This document shows, one piece after another, positions 19,842-29,759 of a stretch of 64,000 nt of DNA. The stretch is from assembly GCF_001591665.1 (NCBI RefSeq), contig NZ_BCVI01000012.1, positions 1-64,000 of the forward strand, given 5' to 3'. Within the stretch, counting starts at the first letter, position 1; each line of letters starts with the position of its first letter. Position numbers and translations under genes: made by a program. Below the pieces are notes generated by a model, which worked only from the letters and a program-made list of their open reading frames with translations, made no database searches and was not told where the DNA came from. Source of the stretch: Neobacillus soli NBRC 102451 (GTDB lineage: Bacteria > Bacillota > Bacilli > Bacillales > Cytobacillaceae).

Positions 19842-20315
19842 ATGCCTTCAGTTGAAAGTTTTGATTTAGATCATAACGCTGTTAAAGCCCCTTATGTGAG
19901 GCACTGCGGTGTCCATAAGGTAGGAAGTGACGGTATTGTTAATAAATATGATATTCGTTTTTGCCAGCCTAATAAACAGGCAATGAAACCAGATGTGATT
20001 CATACATTAGAGCACTTGCTTGCTTTTAATCTCCGCAAGCATTCCGAGAAGTATGATCACTTCGATATTATTGATATTTCTCCAATGGGCTGTCAGACAG
20101 GCTACTATCTTGTTGTCAGCGGTGAACCAACAGTGGAGGAAATCATTGATCTTCTTGAGGATACAATGAAAGAAGCTGTTGAAATTGTCGAAATTCCCGC
20201 GGCAAATGAACGACAATGCGGCCAAGCAAAGCTGCATGATTTAGAAGGTGCCAAACGTCTAATGCGTTTTTGGCTTGAGCAAAGTAAAGAAGACTTAAAA
20301 CAGGTATTTGCTTAA
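19842..20315 (+). CDS. luxS: S-ribosylhomocysteine lyase (LuxS)
   Basis: 157 residues. It cleaves S-ribosylhomocysteine to homocysteine and the AI-2 precursor DPD. Metal ligands H54, H58 (HTLEH) and C126 and the catalytic C84 (MGCQTGYYL) are all in place. ATG 19842, with GGAGTGAT upstream, is better than an in-frame GTG 9 nt earlier. Single-gene unit between an extended -10 promoter and a strong terminator. It recycles the product of SAM-dependent methylation and links functionally to metK here. Confidence 0.96.
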   Translation: MPSVESFDLDHNAVKAPYVRHCGVHKVGSDGIVNKYDIRFCQPNKQAMKPDVIHTLEHLLAFNLRKHSEKYDHFDIIDISPMGCQTGYYLVVSGEPTVEEIIDLLEDTMKEAVEIVEIPAANERQCGQAKLHDLEGAKRLMRFWLEQSKEDLKQVFA

Positions 20316-20320
20316 TAATA

Positions 20321-20358
20321 AAAAAATTCCTATTCAAAGTATGAATAGGAATTTTTTT
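20321..20358. terminator. Bidirectional terminator between luxS and ytzI
   Basis: AAATTCCTATTCA pairs with TGAATAGGAATTT, flanked by A- and T-runs. The far arm reaches into the ytzI stop codon. Confidence 0.9.
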
Positions 20359-20527
20359 ACGCCTTCTTTTGCTCTTGCTCTTGCTGGTTGTTTTCCTGGT
20401 CATTATAAGGATTATTTTCTATTGGGTCGATTGTATGCTTAATAGTGTAGGCTTTTGAGGTGGTAATGACCGCTAGCAGCAAAACAACGAAGACAATAAT
20501 AATACTAACTACTAATACCGTGTACAT
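20357..20527 (-). CDS. ytzI: YtzI-like small membrane protein
   Basis: 56 residues: one N-terminal transmembrane helix (VLVVSIIIVFVVLLLAVI) and a short hydrophilic tail ending in a Gln/Glu-rich stretch. The motif YTIKHTIDPIENNPYND resembles B. subtilis YtzI. Function unknown. An ideal AAAGGAGGAG ribosome site precedes ATG 20525-20527. It was found by direct translation. Its stop lies in the shared terminator. Confidence 0.8.
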   Translation of the reverse strand: MYTVLVVSIIIVFVVLLLAVITTSKAYTIKHTIDPIENNPYNDQENNQQEQEQKKA

Positions 20528-20604
20528 TTTTCTCCTCCTTTACCGCTATATTGTATCATGATTTGCAATTTAATTTTATTTAATGCTTCGATTTTGGCAA
20601 AAAG

Positions 20605-20628
20605 AAAAAAGGAAGCAGGCTTCCTTTT
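20605..20628 (-). terminator. Terminator of the DUF6154 gene
   Basis: AAAAGGAAGC / GCTTCCTTTT with a 2-base centre; on the minus strand it is followed by a T-rich run. Confidence 0.75.
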
Positions 20629-20646
20629 GAATGTTATTATGTAAAA

Positions 20647-20904
20647 TCAATGAATATTTCTAGGATGATAAGTACTTGTGCGATGTTGACCGTATTCCTC
20701 TTTGGCAAACTTTCCTTTTAAGCTTTCGATTAAATAAATCCCCATTAAATTGTATAGCTCCTGTTTATCCATCTCTTGAATTAAAGCTAGCAGGTCCTCA
20801 TGTGACATTTCTTCTAAAAAGGCAAAGGCCAGCATGTCAATATCTTCTTCATCACCTGTAAGCTTATTTCGGTACATCTCATACAATTCATCGACTAATT
20901 TCAT
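20647..20904 (-). CDS. DUF6154-like conserved protein
   Basis: 85 residues, acidic and mostly helical (MKLVDELYEMYRNKLTGDEEDIDMLAFAFLEEM at the start; only part quoted as key: KLTGDEEDIDML). From memory it matches the Bacillus family DUF6154. No known function, no signal peptide or transmembrane segment. AAAGGAGGTG precedes the ATG at 20902-20904. Own terminator downstream; probably a single-gene unit. Confidence 0.75.
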   Translation of the reverse strand: MKLVDELYEMYRNKLTGDEEDIDMLAFAFLEEMSHEDLLALIQEMDKQELYNLMGIYLIESLKGKFAKEEYGQHRTSTYHPRNIH

Positions 20905-21107
20905 TGGTTACACCTCCTTTTAATTATTCAATTCCCTTATAAAGATAAAATAATCCTATCAAAGCTTTTTGTAAATTGACTGAAAAGTCTGTTTCTTTGA
21001 TCGTATGTATATTATAGCGTATTCATTTCTGAAAAATGAGTCGAAATATGAAAAAGAATAAATTTTTATTATTTGTGGATTACTAAAGATTAAAAGGGGA
21101 TGACATA

Positions 21108-21431
21108 ATGGTTAATCAAAAGAAGACTTATTATGTAGATGTTGGAACAGGCGAAATTTCGCAAAGTGCGACAGGTTCATCATGGAACTATAAAATACTA
21201 GCCGATGATGGGGAAGTCGCCCAGCTCCGCGAATTATTTAATCAAAACTATTCAAATGAGATGAAAACCTTTGTTAGAGCGCATATTCCGTATCTCGAAT
21301 ATCATCATGACAAGCCAAATGATGCGTACGATAGCACCATTCAACAGGTGTATGGAATGCTTCATAATCTTGGTGATGAAGAAGCTAAAACTCATATTGA
21401 AAGTATGAATATATTGCCAATACAAGAATAA
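21108..21431 (+). CDS. conserved Bacillaceae protein of unknown function
   Basis: 107 soluble residues beginning with a beta-rich part (KKTYYVDVGTGEISQ) and then helical (FVRAHIPYLEYHHDKPNDAYD). The final third, GMLHNLGDEEAKTHIESM, is also helical. AAGGGGATGA serves ATG 21108. I recognise it as a recurring Bacillus protein but cannot name a domain with certainty. It is followed by a strong terminator, so it is monocistronic. Confidence 0.75.
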   Translation: MVNQKKTYYVDVGTGEISQSATGSSWNYKILADDGEVAQLRELFNQNYSNEMKTFVRAHIPYLEYHHDKPNDAYDSTIQQVYGMLHNLGDEEAKTHIESMNILPIQE

Positions 21432-21441
21432 AAACAACGTT

Positions 21442-21475
21442 AAGAAAATCCTTACACTGGGATTTTCTTTTTTTT
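21442..21475 (+). terminator. Terminator before ytkD
   Basis: AAGAAAATCC and GGATTTTCTT form a perfect 10-bp stem with an 8-nt loop, followed by a T-run. Confidence 0.9.
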
Positions 21476-21517
21476 CGCTTATAATAAAAGCATAAAAAAA
21501 TTGAGGCGGGTATGTAT

Positions 21518-22003
21518 ATGATACAGTTTATCGATCGTAACGGGAATAGGGTTGAACTATCTTTTTCCGAAAGGGCCTTTCATGAAGCAGCAAAACATGT
21601 CCTGGTTATATGCCAATCTGGAGATGAGTGGTTATTGACCAATCATAAACAAAGAGGTCTGGAGTTCCCTGGAGGCAAAGTGGAATCAGCAGAAACACTG
21701 GAAGAAGCGGCTAGGAGAGAAGTTTATGAGGAAACGGGTGCCATCCTTAGTGACCTTAAATATATTGCTGCCTACAAAGTCTTTGATAATACGCAGCCAT
21801 TTGTAAAGGCTGTTTTTTGGGGAAAAGTAAAGAGGGTAGAGACTGCCGACACCTATTTGGAAACCAATGGACCTGTTACCGTCAAAGGGGATATTTTGCA
21901 GCTCCGGCAGAGGGCTGATTACAGCTTTATCATGAAGGACCAAGTAGTTGAGGAATGTATTAACCATATTAAACATAACCAACAACTAAACACAGAAGAA
22001 TAG
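21518..22003 (+). CDS. ytkD: Nudix hydrolase YtkD (nucleoside triphosphatase / RNA 5'-pyrophosphohydrolase type)
   Basis: 161 residues with an intact Nudix box: GGKVESAETLEEAARREVYEE. B. subtilis YtkD removes pyrophosphate from oxidised dGTP and acts on RNA 5' ends. Two in-frame ATGs exist; 21518 is favoured since GAGGCGGG (21503-21510) is at proper distance, while 21512 would be only one base away. It is convergent with ytlD. Confidence 0.9.
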   Translation: MIQFIDRNGNRVELSFSERAFHEAAKHVLVICQSGDEWLLTNHKQRGLEFPGGKVESAETLEEAARREVYEETGAILSDLKYIAAYKVFDNTQPFVKAVFWGKVKRVETADTYLETNGPVTVKGDILQLRQRADYSFIMKDQVVEECINHIKHNQQLNTEE

Positions 22004-22022
22004 CGGAAATCAAAGCAATCCA

Positions 22023-22829
22023 CTATTCTTTAACTATTTTCTTTTCCAAGAGTGCAACGAGCTGGTACATGATGGTGGCAAAGACAGCAATCACCAAAAG
22101 TGATAGGAAAACGAGTGTGAAGTTAAATACTTGAAAGCCGTAAATAATCATGTAACCAAGCCCTTTCGAGGAGACCAGGAATTCTCCAACGATGACACCG
22201 ACCCATGACAGGCCGACATTCACCTTTAAGGTAGAAATAATTGTCGGAAAACTTGCAGGCAGGATCGCTTCTTTAAAGCATTGTAGGCGCGTTGCCCCGA
22301 AGGTTCGGAGCACTTTTAAATAATTCGGGTCGACCTCTTTAAATGAGGTATAAACAACGATGGTCGTAATGATGACTGAAATAATCGCACCCATAGCAAT
22401 AATTGATGGATAGCCGGGACCCAAGGCGACAATTAAAATTGGACCTAGTGCAACTTTGGGCATCGAATTTAAGATAACAAGATAGGGGTCAAGAATTTTT
22501 GATACCATTGGAGACCACCAAAGAATTGCGGCTAATACCGTTCCAAGTAACGTACCAAGAATAAAGCCGAAAACGGTTTCTGTTAAGGTTACTCCTATGT
22601 TTGCGGCTAATGACCCATCTTGAAGCTTATCTAAAAGTAATAGCCATATTTTCGAAGGCGAACTGAATAGTAATGGGTCAATCCATTGTTTTTGACTAGC
22701 TAGTTCCCAGCTCGAGAAAAAGACAATAAAAATGATGGCTTGATAAGAACGTATCCATCTTCGCTCAATTTTTAAGGAGTGAACATAGGTTTGATGAAGG
22801 AGCTCCGTCCTATTCTTTTTCTGGCTCAA
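22023..22829 (-). CDS. ytlD: ABC transporter permease (YtlD, SsuC/TauC type)
   Basis: About 268 residues with six hydrophobic segments and the EAA-type loop [19 protein letters not shown]. Family: nitrate/sulfonate/taurine/thiamine-precursor importers. The open frame extends to 22895 inside ytlC, but TTG at 22827-22829 with an upstream AAGGAG is the best start I see; it gives a 20-nt overlap. The exact N-terminus is uncertain. Third gene of ytlA-ytlC-ytlD. Confidence 0.85.
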   Translation of the reverse strand: MSQKKNRTELLHQTYVHSLKIERRWIRSYQAIIFIVFFSSWELASQKQWIDPLLFSSPSKIWLLLLDKLQDGSLAANIGVTLTETVFGFILGTLLGTVLAAILWWSPMVSKILDPYLVILNSMPKVALGPILIVALGPGYPSIIAMGAIISVIITTIVVYTSFKEVDPNYLKVLRTFGATRLQCFKEAILPASFPTIISTLKVNVGLSWVGVIVGEFLVSSKGLGYMIIYGFQVFNFTLVFLSLLVIAVFATIMYQLVALLEKKIVKE

Positions 22830-23586
22830 GAGACTCCAGCTCCTTCCAGATTGTTTGAAAGATTTTTGAATATGTTTCATGATTCCTTGTCTCAAAGGGG
22901 GACAATTTTCTTAGTTCTTCTGGAATGTGAAACGTTTTAAAGAGCCGGCCAGGACTTGGTGAAAACAAAAAGATGCGATCACTCATCGCGATGGCTTCAC
23001 CAATATCGTGGGTAACAAGAATAGCTGTCTTGCCAAAATCCTTTAAGGTAAGCGAAACTAAATCCTCAAGCTTAAGCTTTGTTTGATAATCGAGAGCGGA
23101 AAAGGGCTCATCAAGCATGAGTAGTTTTGGTTCCGTTGCGAGCGTTCGGACGAGGGCTACCCGCTGCCTCATCCCGCCTGATAATTGCTTTGGCAGCTGT
23201 TTTTCTACCCCGTTTAATCCGATTTGGTTTAAAAGTTTTAAAGCAATCGACTTTGTTTTCTCATTTAATTGCTTTGATAATTTCAGTCCAATCAGGATAT
23301 TTTCTTCTATCGTTTTCCAAGGAAACAAATAATCTTGCTGAAGCATATAGCCAATTTGCCTTTTGGAGGTAGATATTGGTTTATTCTCTAACAAGACGGT
23401 TCCATGTGTCGGTCTGAGCAAACTAGAAATAATCGATAACAAGGTCGTTTTTCCACAGCCACTTGGGCCGAGGAGGGAGATTAATTCCCCTTCCTCAACC
23501 TTGAATGTTATATCGGAGAGGGCCGTGGTGGCAGAGGTTTTGGTGAAATAAGTGTGATGTATATCTAGAACTTGCAGGAAGCTCAT
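22810..23586 (-). CDS. ytlC: ABC transporter ATP-binding protein (YtlC)
   Basis: 258 residues with Walker [11 protein letters not shown]-loop region [10 protein letters not shown], signature LSGGMRQR, Walker [13 protein letters not shown] and the switch His in VTHDIGEA. It energises the importer encoded with ytlA and ytlD. The ATG at 23584-23586 follows AAGGAAGG. The substrate cannot be fixed from the ATPase. Confidence 0.92.
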   Translation of the reverse strand: MSFLQVLDIHHTYFTKTSATTALSDITFKVEEGELISLLGPSGCGKTTLLSIISSLLRPTHGTVLLENKPISTSKRQIGYMLQQDYLFPWKTIEENILIGLKLSKQLNEKTKSIALKLLNQIGLNGVEKQLPKQLSGGMRQRVALVRTLATEPKLLMLDEPFSALDYQTKLKLEDLVSLTLKDFGKTAILVTHDIGEAIAMSDRIFLFSPSPGRLFKTFHIPEELRKLSPFETRNHETYSKIFQTIWKELESLEPEKE

Positions 23587-23607
23587 ATGAACGGCCTTCC
23601 TTTCTCG

Positions 23608-24624
23608 TTATTTTTTGATGACCTTTTCAGCAATCTCAGTGTTTACGAGCGTTTTATGGTCTACTTTTTTTGGAAGTTCGCCTGCCTCTTTCATGATGTT
23701 CTGAAGATTGGTCCACTCTTCTTCATCAAGAATCGGGTCTGTTGCAAAAGAGCCCTGAGACTTATAGCGCTCAACCACAGTTTTCATAATTTCCGGGTCT
23801 GTATCCGGGAAATACGGTGCAACTGCTTTGGCAATTTCCTCAGCGCTGTGGGATTGAACCCACTGCTGTGCTTTGTAAATAGCCCTTGTGAATTTTTCAA
23901 CCGTTGCTTTGTTTTCTTTCATATAGCTTTCTTTGGTCATAAAGGTTGTATAGGGAACATGGCCAGATTCTTTACCGAATGAAGCAACAATATGACCTTT
24001 CCCTTCTTTTTCAAAAATACTGGCTGTTGGTTCAAATAATTGAACAAATTCACCTGTTCCGGAGGCGAAGGCATTGGCAATATTAGCAAAATCGATGTTT
24101 TGAATGAGAGTTAAATCTTTATGAGAGTCGATGCCATGCTTCTTTAACACGAATTCACCAACCATTTGCGGCATGCCGCCTTTCCGCTGGCCTAAGAAGG
24201 TCTTTCCTTTTAATTGATCCCAAGAGAAATTATCAATTTTATCCCTGGCAACAAGGAATGTACCATCGGTTTGTGTTACTTGGGCAAAATTGATAACGGG
24301 GTCATTAGACCCTTGGGCGTAAACATAAATGGATGTTTCGGAGCCTACCAAAGCAACATCAATCCCACCTGAGAGCAAGGCTGTCATCGTTTTGTCACCG
24401 CCAGCCGTCGTCGTTAAGGTAACGTCTAAACCCTCAGCCTTGAAATATCCTTTTGCTAAGGCAACGTATTGAGGGGCATAGAAAATGGACCGGGTAACCT
24501 CACCGATTGTAACCTTTTGCAGCTTCTTTGTTTTATCATTGGAATCGTTGGTACAAGCGGCTACAGAAAACATAAGTAGAGCAATGAGAAGAAAGGAGAA
24601 ACTGAATTTTAACCATTTTTTCAT
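23608..24624 (-). CDS. ytlA: ABC transporter substrate-binding lipoprotein (YtlA, NMT1/SsuA-like)
   Basis: 338 residues with a lipoprotein signal (VAAC lipobox near residue 24). The mature part has NMT1/THI5-like landmarks: YAPQYVALAKGYFKAEGLDVTL and GGDKTMTALLSGGIDVAL. Substrates in this family include sulfonates, nitrate and pyrimidine thiamine precursors. No riboswitch or Cys/Met control element is visible upstream, so I leave the substrate open. GGGAGG precedes the ATG. First gene of the importer operon, divergent from ytmA. Confidence 0.88.
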   Translation of the reverse strand: MKKWLKFSFSFLLIALLMFSVAACTNDSNDKTKKLQKVTIGEVTRSIFYAPQYVALAKGYFKAEGLDVTLTTTAGGDKTMTALLSGGIDVALVGSETSIYVYAQGSNDPVINFAQVTQTDGTFLVARDKIDNFSWDQLKGKTFLGQRKGGMPQMVGEFVLKKHGIDSHKDLTLIQNIDFANIANAFASGTGEFVQLFEPTASIFEKEGKGHIVASFGKESGHVPYTTFMTKESYMKENKATVEKFTRAIYKAQQWVQSHSAEEIAKAVAPYFPDTDPEIMKTVVERYKSQGSFATDPILDEEEWTNLQNIMKEAGELPKKVDHKTLVNTEIAEKVIKK

Positions 24625-24748
24625 GAACGGGACCTCCCTTTTTACCGTAAAAAAATAGGCTAATTGCCTAAGATATCCTATGAAGAGGAGGGAAATGTGT
24701 GAATGCCTATTCGATAAATTTTGAGAAATGTAGAAGGGAAGATTGTAG

Positions 24749-25543
24749 ATGAATCAGAACAGTGGAGAAATCCTCGAAATGACTCGCTTTCCTTCGCCAA
24801 ATCCATTGGTGGAGTTGAAGGTAATTACTTATTTCTCCAATGGATTAAGAGTGAAGGGAATGCTGGCGGAACCGATTGGGGAAGGAACTTTTGATGGGTT
24901 TCTTTACCTGCGCGGCGGTATTAAAAATGTCGGCAAGGTCAGGCCGGCAAGGATTGCCCAGTTTGCGGCTGAGGGCTTTATTGTTTTTGCCCCTTTTTAT
25001 CGTGGAAACCAAGGCGGGGAGGGTAATGAGGATTTTGGCGGGGATGACCGGGAGGATGCTTTTTCTGCCTTTTTATTGCTAAAATCGCTTCAGAGGGTAC
25101 GGGATATTCATATCTTTGGTTTTTCGCGGGGCGGCGTAATGGCGCTGCTGACGGGGCTCCACTATCCGGAAGCAGTATCTGTTGTGACCTGGGGCGGAGT
25201 CAGTGATATGTCGCTTACATATATGGAACGGAAGGATTTACGCAAAATGATGAAAAGGGTCATTGGTGGCACACCTGCAAAGTATCCTGAACGTTATCAA
25301 GATAGAACACCCCTTTTTCAGTTAGAAAAGCTGGAGGCTCCTGTGCTTATTATTCATGGTGTTAACGATCATAATGTTTCCGTGGAGCACGCCTACAGGC
25401 TGGAACGAAGGCTAAGGGCATTAGAAAAACCGGTCGATTGTTGGTATTTTGATGAGTTTACGCATTATTTTCCACCTGCCGTAAATAGAAAAGTCGTTCA
25501 AGATCTCTCAAATTGGATGAAAAAGCAAAGCAAAAGATGGTAA
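24749..25543 (+). CDS. ytmA: S9-family peptidase-like alpha/beta hydrolase (YtmA)
   Basis: 264 residues, the C-terminal prolyl-oligopeptidase domain without a propeller. The nucleophile elbow GFSRGGV, Asp in LIIHGVNDHNV and His in FDEFTHYF form the expected triad. LRGGIKNVGKVRPARIA is the family's N-terminal motif. ATG 24749 follows GAAGGGAAG. A short-peptide hydrolase or esterase; the substrate is unknown. Probably co-transcribed with ytmB 35 bp downstream. Confidence 0.88.
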   Translation: MNQNSGEILEMTRFPSPNPLVELKVITYFSNGLRVKGMLAEPIGEGTFDGFLYLRGGIKNVGKVRPARIAQFAAEGFIVFAPFYRGNQGGEGNEDFGGDDREDAFSAFLLLKSLQRVRDIHIFGFSRGGVMALLTGLHYPEAVSVVTWGGVSDMSLTYMERKDLRKMMKRVIGGTPAKYPERYQDRTPLFQLEKLEAPVLIIHGVNDHNVSVEHAYRLERRLRALEKPVDCWYFDEFTHYFPPAVNRKVVQDLSNWMKKQSKRW

Positions 25544-25578
25544 TATATAGTTAATACAAGCAGAGGAGCGGATTTATT

Positions 25579-25821
25579 ATGGGCATGCCCCTTGAATTAA
25601 ACACGATGATTGTAACAAAAGGAAGAGAGAAGAGGGTAGAGGAAAACGTCTTCTTGTTAGAAAAAGAAGGATACAGACTTTATCCGATCGAGATTCCCAT
25701 TGATGTTAGAAAAACGATGGATAGTGATTCAAGTGGAACGGCATTGATAAAAAAAGTGGAGTGGCAAAATAACACAACGACATTAACCTATCAATTGGTA
25801 TCATTAAATTCAACGAATTAA
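25579..25821 (+). CDS. ytmB: YtmB-family protein (DUF2584)
   Basis: 80 residues; the start MGMPLELNTMIVTKG and RLYPIEIPIDV are hallmarks of YtmB/DUF2584. All-beta, soluble, unknown function. GAGGAG lies well before ATG 25579. Gene order ytmA-ytmB-pckA matches B. subtilis. Confidence 0.88.
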   Translation: MGMPLELNTMIVTKGREKRVEENVFLLEKEGYRLYPIEIPIDVRKTMDSDSSGTALIKKVEWQNNTTTLTYQLVSLNSTN

Positions 25822-25869
25822 GCAGGGGATGTTGAATACCAGCTTTTTCTTTTGGATGAATGAGTGTTG

Positions 25870-25973
25870 ATAAAGCCCAAAGACAGGAAAAAAGATGCTT
25901 GGCGGTCGATAAGGAGGGCTCATAAAGCCCAAAGATAGGAAAAATTAGTCCGACCGGTCGATATAGTTTAGGT
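25870..25973. repeat. 52-bp imperfect tandem duplication
   Basis: Two copies begin at 25870 and 25922. Both start ATAAAGCCCAAAGA(C/T)AGGAAAAA and both carry GGTCGATA at the same internal offset (25904 and 25956). The middle parts differ. It lies between ytmB and the pckA terminator and does not encode a protein. Confidence 0.75.
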
Positions 25974-26026
25974 GTGATGGGATATTCCAATCTGGTCGTT
26001 ATCGGAAACCAACAGATCAATAATCT

Positions 26027-26060
26027 AAAAGAGCGATCCCGCAAAGGAATCGCTCTTTTG
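26027..26060. terminator. Terminator downstream of pckA and ytmB
   Basis: AAAAGAGCGATCC pairs with GGAATCGCTCTTTT. T-runs are present on both strands, so it serves both convergent units. Confidence 0.88.
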
Positions 26061-26074
26061 GTTAACAAGATTAT

Positions 26075-27661
26075 TTAAGCAAGAGGGCCGCCTTTTTCCT
26101 CAATTTCCACAGCTACATTACTAAATTTCTTAAAGTTCTCACGGAACTTCCCGGCAAGTTCCTTAGCTTTTTCCTCGTAGGCCTGCGGGTCTGCCCATGT
26201 TTTATTTGGCTGAAGGACATCATCAGGGACACCGGCAATATGAAGCGGAATATTTAAGCCGAAGATTTCATCCTTAACCGATTCTACATGATTTAGTTCG
26301 CCTTCAAGGGCGGCCTGAACCATGGCTCTTGTGTAGGAAAGCTTCATTCGATTGCCGACACCGTATTCGCCGCCGGTCCAGCCTGTATTTACCAAAAATA
26401 CATTTGCGTTATGTTCAAGTATTTTTTCACCAAGCATTTCAGCATAACGTGTGGCAGGAAGTGGCAGGAAGGGAGCACCAAAACATGTTGAGAAGGTAGC
26501 TTCCGGTGATGTCACACCACGTTCCGTTCCAGCAAGTTTAGAGGTATACCCGCTTAAAAAGTGATACATCGCCTGTTCTTTTGTTAGCTTTGAAATTGGT
26601 GGTAATACACCGAAGGCATCGGCCGTTAGAAAAACAATCGTATTTGGATGACCGGCAATACTTGGCAGGATGATATTATCAATCGCATCGATTGGATAAG
26701 CTGCTCGGGTATTTTCTGTCAATGTCCCATCATCATAATCTGGTATCCTAGATTCCTGATTCATCGTTACATTTTCAAGCACGGTGCCAAAGCGAATCGC
26801 ATCAAAAATCTGTGGCTCTTTTTCACGCGTTAGATTGATGCATTTGGCGTAGCAGCCGCCCTCAATATTAAAGACACCATTGGATGACCAGCCATGCTCA
26901 TCATCACCAATAAGACGGCGATTTGGATCAGCAGACAGAGTTGTTTTACCGGTTCCGGATAAACCAAAAAATAAAGCAACATCCCCTTCCTGGCCAACAT
27001 TCGCTGAGCAGTGCATGGAGAAAATATTGTTTTCAGGCAGCAAATAATTCATCACCGAGAAAATAGACTTTTTCATTTCACCTGCATATTCTGTCCCACC
27101 AATTAAGATGATTCTACGTTCAAAGGAGACGATTATAAAGGTTTCTGAATTTGTGCCGTCGATTTCAGGGTCTGCCTTGAAATTAGGTGCGGAAATCACC
27201 GTAAATCCAGCATCATGTCCCAGCAATTCGTCCTCAGCAGGGCGAATGAACAACTGATGGGCGAATAAATTATGCCAGGCCAATTCGTTGACAACTTGAA
27301 TGGGCAATTGGGACTTCTTATCCGCTCCGGCAAAGCCTTTAAATACGTAGATTTCATTTAGTTGTTTTAAGTACTCAAGGACTTTATGATATAGGTTAGT
27401 GAACGCCTCTTCAGAAATTGCTTGATTGGTCGGACCCCAGGCTATTTTATCCTTTGTGGACTCTTCCATGACAATGAATTTATCCTGTGGCGAGCGACCT
27501 GTATATTTACCAGTAGAAACGCGAACCGCTCCAGTTGAGGTTAATGTTCCTTCGTTCCTGCTTAATATTTTTTCAACTAATTGTGGAACGGATAATTGCA
27601 CGTGGACATGGCTTTCTTTTAACAATTGCTGTAATTCATTTGGAATTTGAACAGAATTCAT
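26075..27661 (-). CDS. pckA: phosphoenolpyruvate carboxykinase (ATP)
   Basis: 528 residues. It converts oxaloacetate and ATP to phosphoenolpyruvate, the gluconeogenic entry step. The kinase-1a P-loop [13 protein letters not shown] and kinase-2 LIGDDEHGW are visible, along with the PCK signature around [11 protein letters not shown]. The internal ATG (27659-27661, MNSVQIP) matches the normal length; the upstream 20 codons lack a ribosome site. Divergent from metK, as in B. subtilis. Gluconeogenesis here would also feed the glg operon. Confidence 0.95.
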   Translation of the reverse strand: MNSVQIPNELQQLLKESHVHVQLSVPQLVEKILSRNEGTLTSTGAVRVSTGKYTGRSPQDKFIVMEESTKDKIAWGPTNQAISEEAFTNLYHKVLEYLKQLNEIYVFKGFAGADKKSQLPIQVVNELAWHNLFAHQLFIRPAEDELLGHDAGFTVISAPNFKADPEIDGTNSETFIIVSFERRIILIGGTEYAGEMKKSIFSVMNYLLPENNIFSMHCSANVGQEGDVALFFGLSGTGKTTLSADPNRRLIGDDEHGWSSNGVFNIEGGCYAKCINLTREKEPQIFDAIRFGTVLENVTMNQESRIPDYDDGTLTENTRAAYPIDAIDNIILPSIAGHPNTIVFLTADAFGVLPPISKLTKEQAMYHFLSGYTSKLAGTERGVTSPEATFSTCFGAPFLPLPATRYAEMLGEKILEHNANVFLVNTGWTGGEYGVGNRMKLSYTRAMVQAALEGELNHVESVKDEIFGLNIPLHIAGVPDDVLQPNKTWADPQAYEEKAKELAGKFRENFKKFSNVAVEIEEKGGPLA

Positions 27662-27885
27662 ATAAAGAACCCTACCTTTATTTTGGTTTTTTAATGTAAA
27701 TGATAATAAATAGTATAACACATTGATTCCATTAGTCTATACTATTCAATGAAATTAGGTTGTCCTTTTTTCATTATTCACTTTATTTCATTTGAGTTAT
27801 GGAAATTATTTAGTAATGGAAAAATGAACAAAATCATCGTAAGATTTTTCGTAAGGCTTTTTCTGAAAAAATCTTTAAAAATTCA

Positions 27886-27915
27886 TTGACATTGTTCGAT
27901 ATTGTGGAGTATTAT
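27886..27915 (+). promoter_or_regulatory. Sigma-A promoter of the metK leader
   Basis: TTGACA (27886-27891) and TATTAT (27910-27915) are separated by 18 bp, and the SAM riboswitch begins 20 bp further on. Confidence 0.75.
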
Positions 27916-27934
27916 TCTACTTTGAACGGATACT

Positions 27935-28073
27935 CTCTTATCCTGAGCTGGTGGAGGGACAGGCCCTATGAAACCCAGCAACCTGCAATATGAAAAGGAT
28001 GACCTAAAATAGGTCCTTTTTCAAGTGCAAAGGTGCTAATCTGACGCAAGGCTCGCGCCTTGAACGATAAGAG
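27935..28073 (+). ncRNA. SAM-I (S-box) riboswitch
   Basis: P1 is formed by CTCTTATC (27935-27942) and GATAAGAG (28066-28073). Inside are the conserved AGCTGGTGGAGGGAC, CCCTATGAAACCCAGCAACC and the later AAGGTGCTAA..CTGA blocks of the S-box core, with a long P3-like stem around 27995-28022. SAM binding favours the downstream terminator and lowers metK expression. Confidence 0.96.
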
Positions 28074-28086
28074 CGAAAGGCCCGGA

Positions 28087-28120
28087 ACAACCTTTCCTCG
28101 ATAGTGGTAAGGTTTTTTGT
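28087..28120 (+). terminator. Expression-platform terminator of the SAM riboswitch
   Basis: ACAACCTTTCC and GGTAAGGT form a stem followed by TTTTTT. The intervening sequence next to P1 can instead form an antiterminator. Located between the aptamer and metK. Confidence 0.85.
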
Positions 28121-28276
28121 TTTGTATAAGTCCTTTTATGAAAAGAGTCTATCATAAAAATCCTTTGTTTATTTCATACTAAGGGGAATGAGTACCGTAT
28201 CAATTCACGAGTTTCACGAAGTATTCCTGTAACCTTCATGAAACCTCGATTATCTCATATTATAGGAGGAATTCAG

Positions 28277-29476
28277 ATGTCAAGAAACGTGCGTTTGTTC
28301 ACTTCTGAATCAGTCACTGAAGGTCATCCTGATAAGATGTGTGACCAAATTTCTGATTCCATATTAGACGCCATTTTGGCAAAGGATGCTAATGCTCGAG
28401 TTGCGGCTGAAACTTCAGTAACTACCGGATTAGTTCTCGTTGCTGGCGAAATCACTACGTCTACATACGTGGACATACCAAAAATTGTTCGTGAAACGAT
28501 TAAAGGGATTGGTTACGATCGTGCGAAATACGGCTTTGACTCCGAAACTTGTGCTGTATTAACTTCGATTGGCGAACAGTCTCCCGACATCGCGATGGGT
28601 GTTGATCAGGCACTTGAAGCACGTGAAGGCCATATGTCTGATGAAGAAATCGAAGCCATTGGGGCCGGGGACCAAGGTTTAATGTTTGGTTATGCCTGCA
28701 ATGAAACGAAAGAGCTTATGCCACTTCCGATATCCTTAGCACATAAGCTTGCCCGTAAATTAACAGAAGTACGTAAAGATAAGGTACTTGAGTACCTTCG
28801 TCCAGACGGAAAAACGCAAGTAACCGTGGAGTATGATGAAAATGACAAGCCCGTGCGCATTGATACGATTGTTATTTCTACTCAGCATAATCCAGAGGTA
28901 ACGTTAGAGCAAATTCAACGTAACCTGAAAGAATATGTCATTAACCCGGTTGTACCAAAAGAACTAATCGATGAAAACACAAAATATTTCATTAATCCGA
29001 CTGGCCGTTTCGTTATTGGCGGACCACAAGGGGATGCCGGCTTAACCGGTCGTAAAATTATTGTTGATACGTACGGCGGCTATGCGCGTCATGGCGGCGG
29101 TGCCTTCTCTGGTAAGGATCCAACAAAGGTTGACCGTTCTGCAGCTTATGCAGCTCGTTATGTCGCTAAAAACATCGTTGCTGCGGGCCTTGCTGATAAA
29201 GTAGAAGTGCAGCTTGCCTATGCTATTGGTGTGGCTAGACCTGTTTCCATTTCGGTTGACACATTTGGCACAGGAACAGTGAGTGGAGAAGTATTAGTTA
29301 ATCTTGTTAGCGAAAACTTTGACCTTCGCCCAGCAGGAATCATTAACATGCTCGACCTTCGCCGTCCAATCTACAAGCAGACGGCTGCATACGGTCACTT
29401 CGGCCGTACCGATGTGGACCTTCCTTGGGAGCGTACCGATAAAGCAGATTCATTACGCGAACAAGCAAATCGATAA
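28277..29476 (+). CDS. metK: S-adenosylmethionine synthase
   Basis: 399 residues, making SAM from methionine and ATP in the cytosol. Signatures seen are [26 protein letters not shown], and the phosphate-binding [22 protein letters not shown] 28277 follows TAGGAGGA; the 13 upstream codons lack support. Controlled by its own product through the S-box leader. SAM feeds SpeD, YtqA/B and the LuxS recycling route also encoded here. Confidence 0.97.
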   Translation: MSRNVRLFTSESVTEGHPDKMCDQISDSILDAILAKDANARVAAETSVTTGLVLVAGEITTSTYVDIPKIVRETIKGIGYDRAKYGFDSETCAVLTSIGEQSPDIAMGVDQALEAREGHMSDEEIEAIGAGDQGLMFGYACNETKELMPLPISLAHKLARKLTEVRKDKVLEYLRPDGKTQVTVEYDENDKPVRIDTIVISTQHNPEVTLEQIQRNLKEYVINPVVPKELIDENTKYFINPTGRFVIGGPQGDAGLTGRKIIVDTYGGYARHGGGAFSGKDPTKVDRSAAYAARYVAKNIVAAGLADKVEVQLAYAIGVARPVSISVDTFGTGTVSGEVLVNLVSENFDLRPAGIINMLDLRRPIYKQTAAYGHFGRTDVDLPWERTDKADSLREQANR

Positions 29477-29518
29477 TAAAAAGGTGAGTTGCATGTAAAT
29501 GTGACTCTCCTTTTTTAT
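29475..29518 (+). terminator. Terminator after metK
   Basis: AAAAAGGTGAGT pairs with ACTCTCCTTTTT across a central loop, followed by more T residues. It begins at the metK stop codon. Confidence 0.85.
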
Positions 29519-29759
29519 TATAAAGTGAAATTAACTTTTCAAGACTTTTCCAATAATCTTAATGTGATGCACCGACTGCTCCTTCTGTTGCATGATTGAA
29601 TTGGTAGGGAACATTCTGGTAGTAGCCTTCCTTCGCTAAGGTAAATTCAACGATTGCCCTCCGCGGGCTGGAAGCATGACTGTTTGCCAATCCCTTCTGG
29701 ATTGTCAACACCGAACTAGACAATCTTTTTAAGGTGTGTAAGTCTATATTCAATATGGC

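Noticed and set aside
22830..22895. Longer YtlD N-terminus starting inside ytlC
   Set aside because: The extension has no ribosome site and its sequence is the out-of-frame reading of the ytlC end.
23572..23982. 136-codon plus-strand frame antisense to ytlA
   Set aside because: Cys/Phe-rich composition typical of the complement of a real gene; ytlA is well supported.
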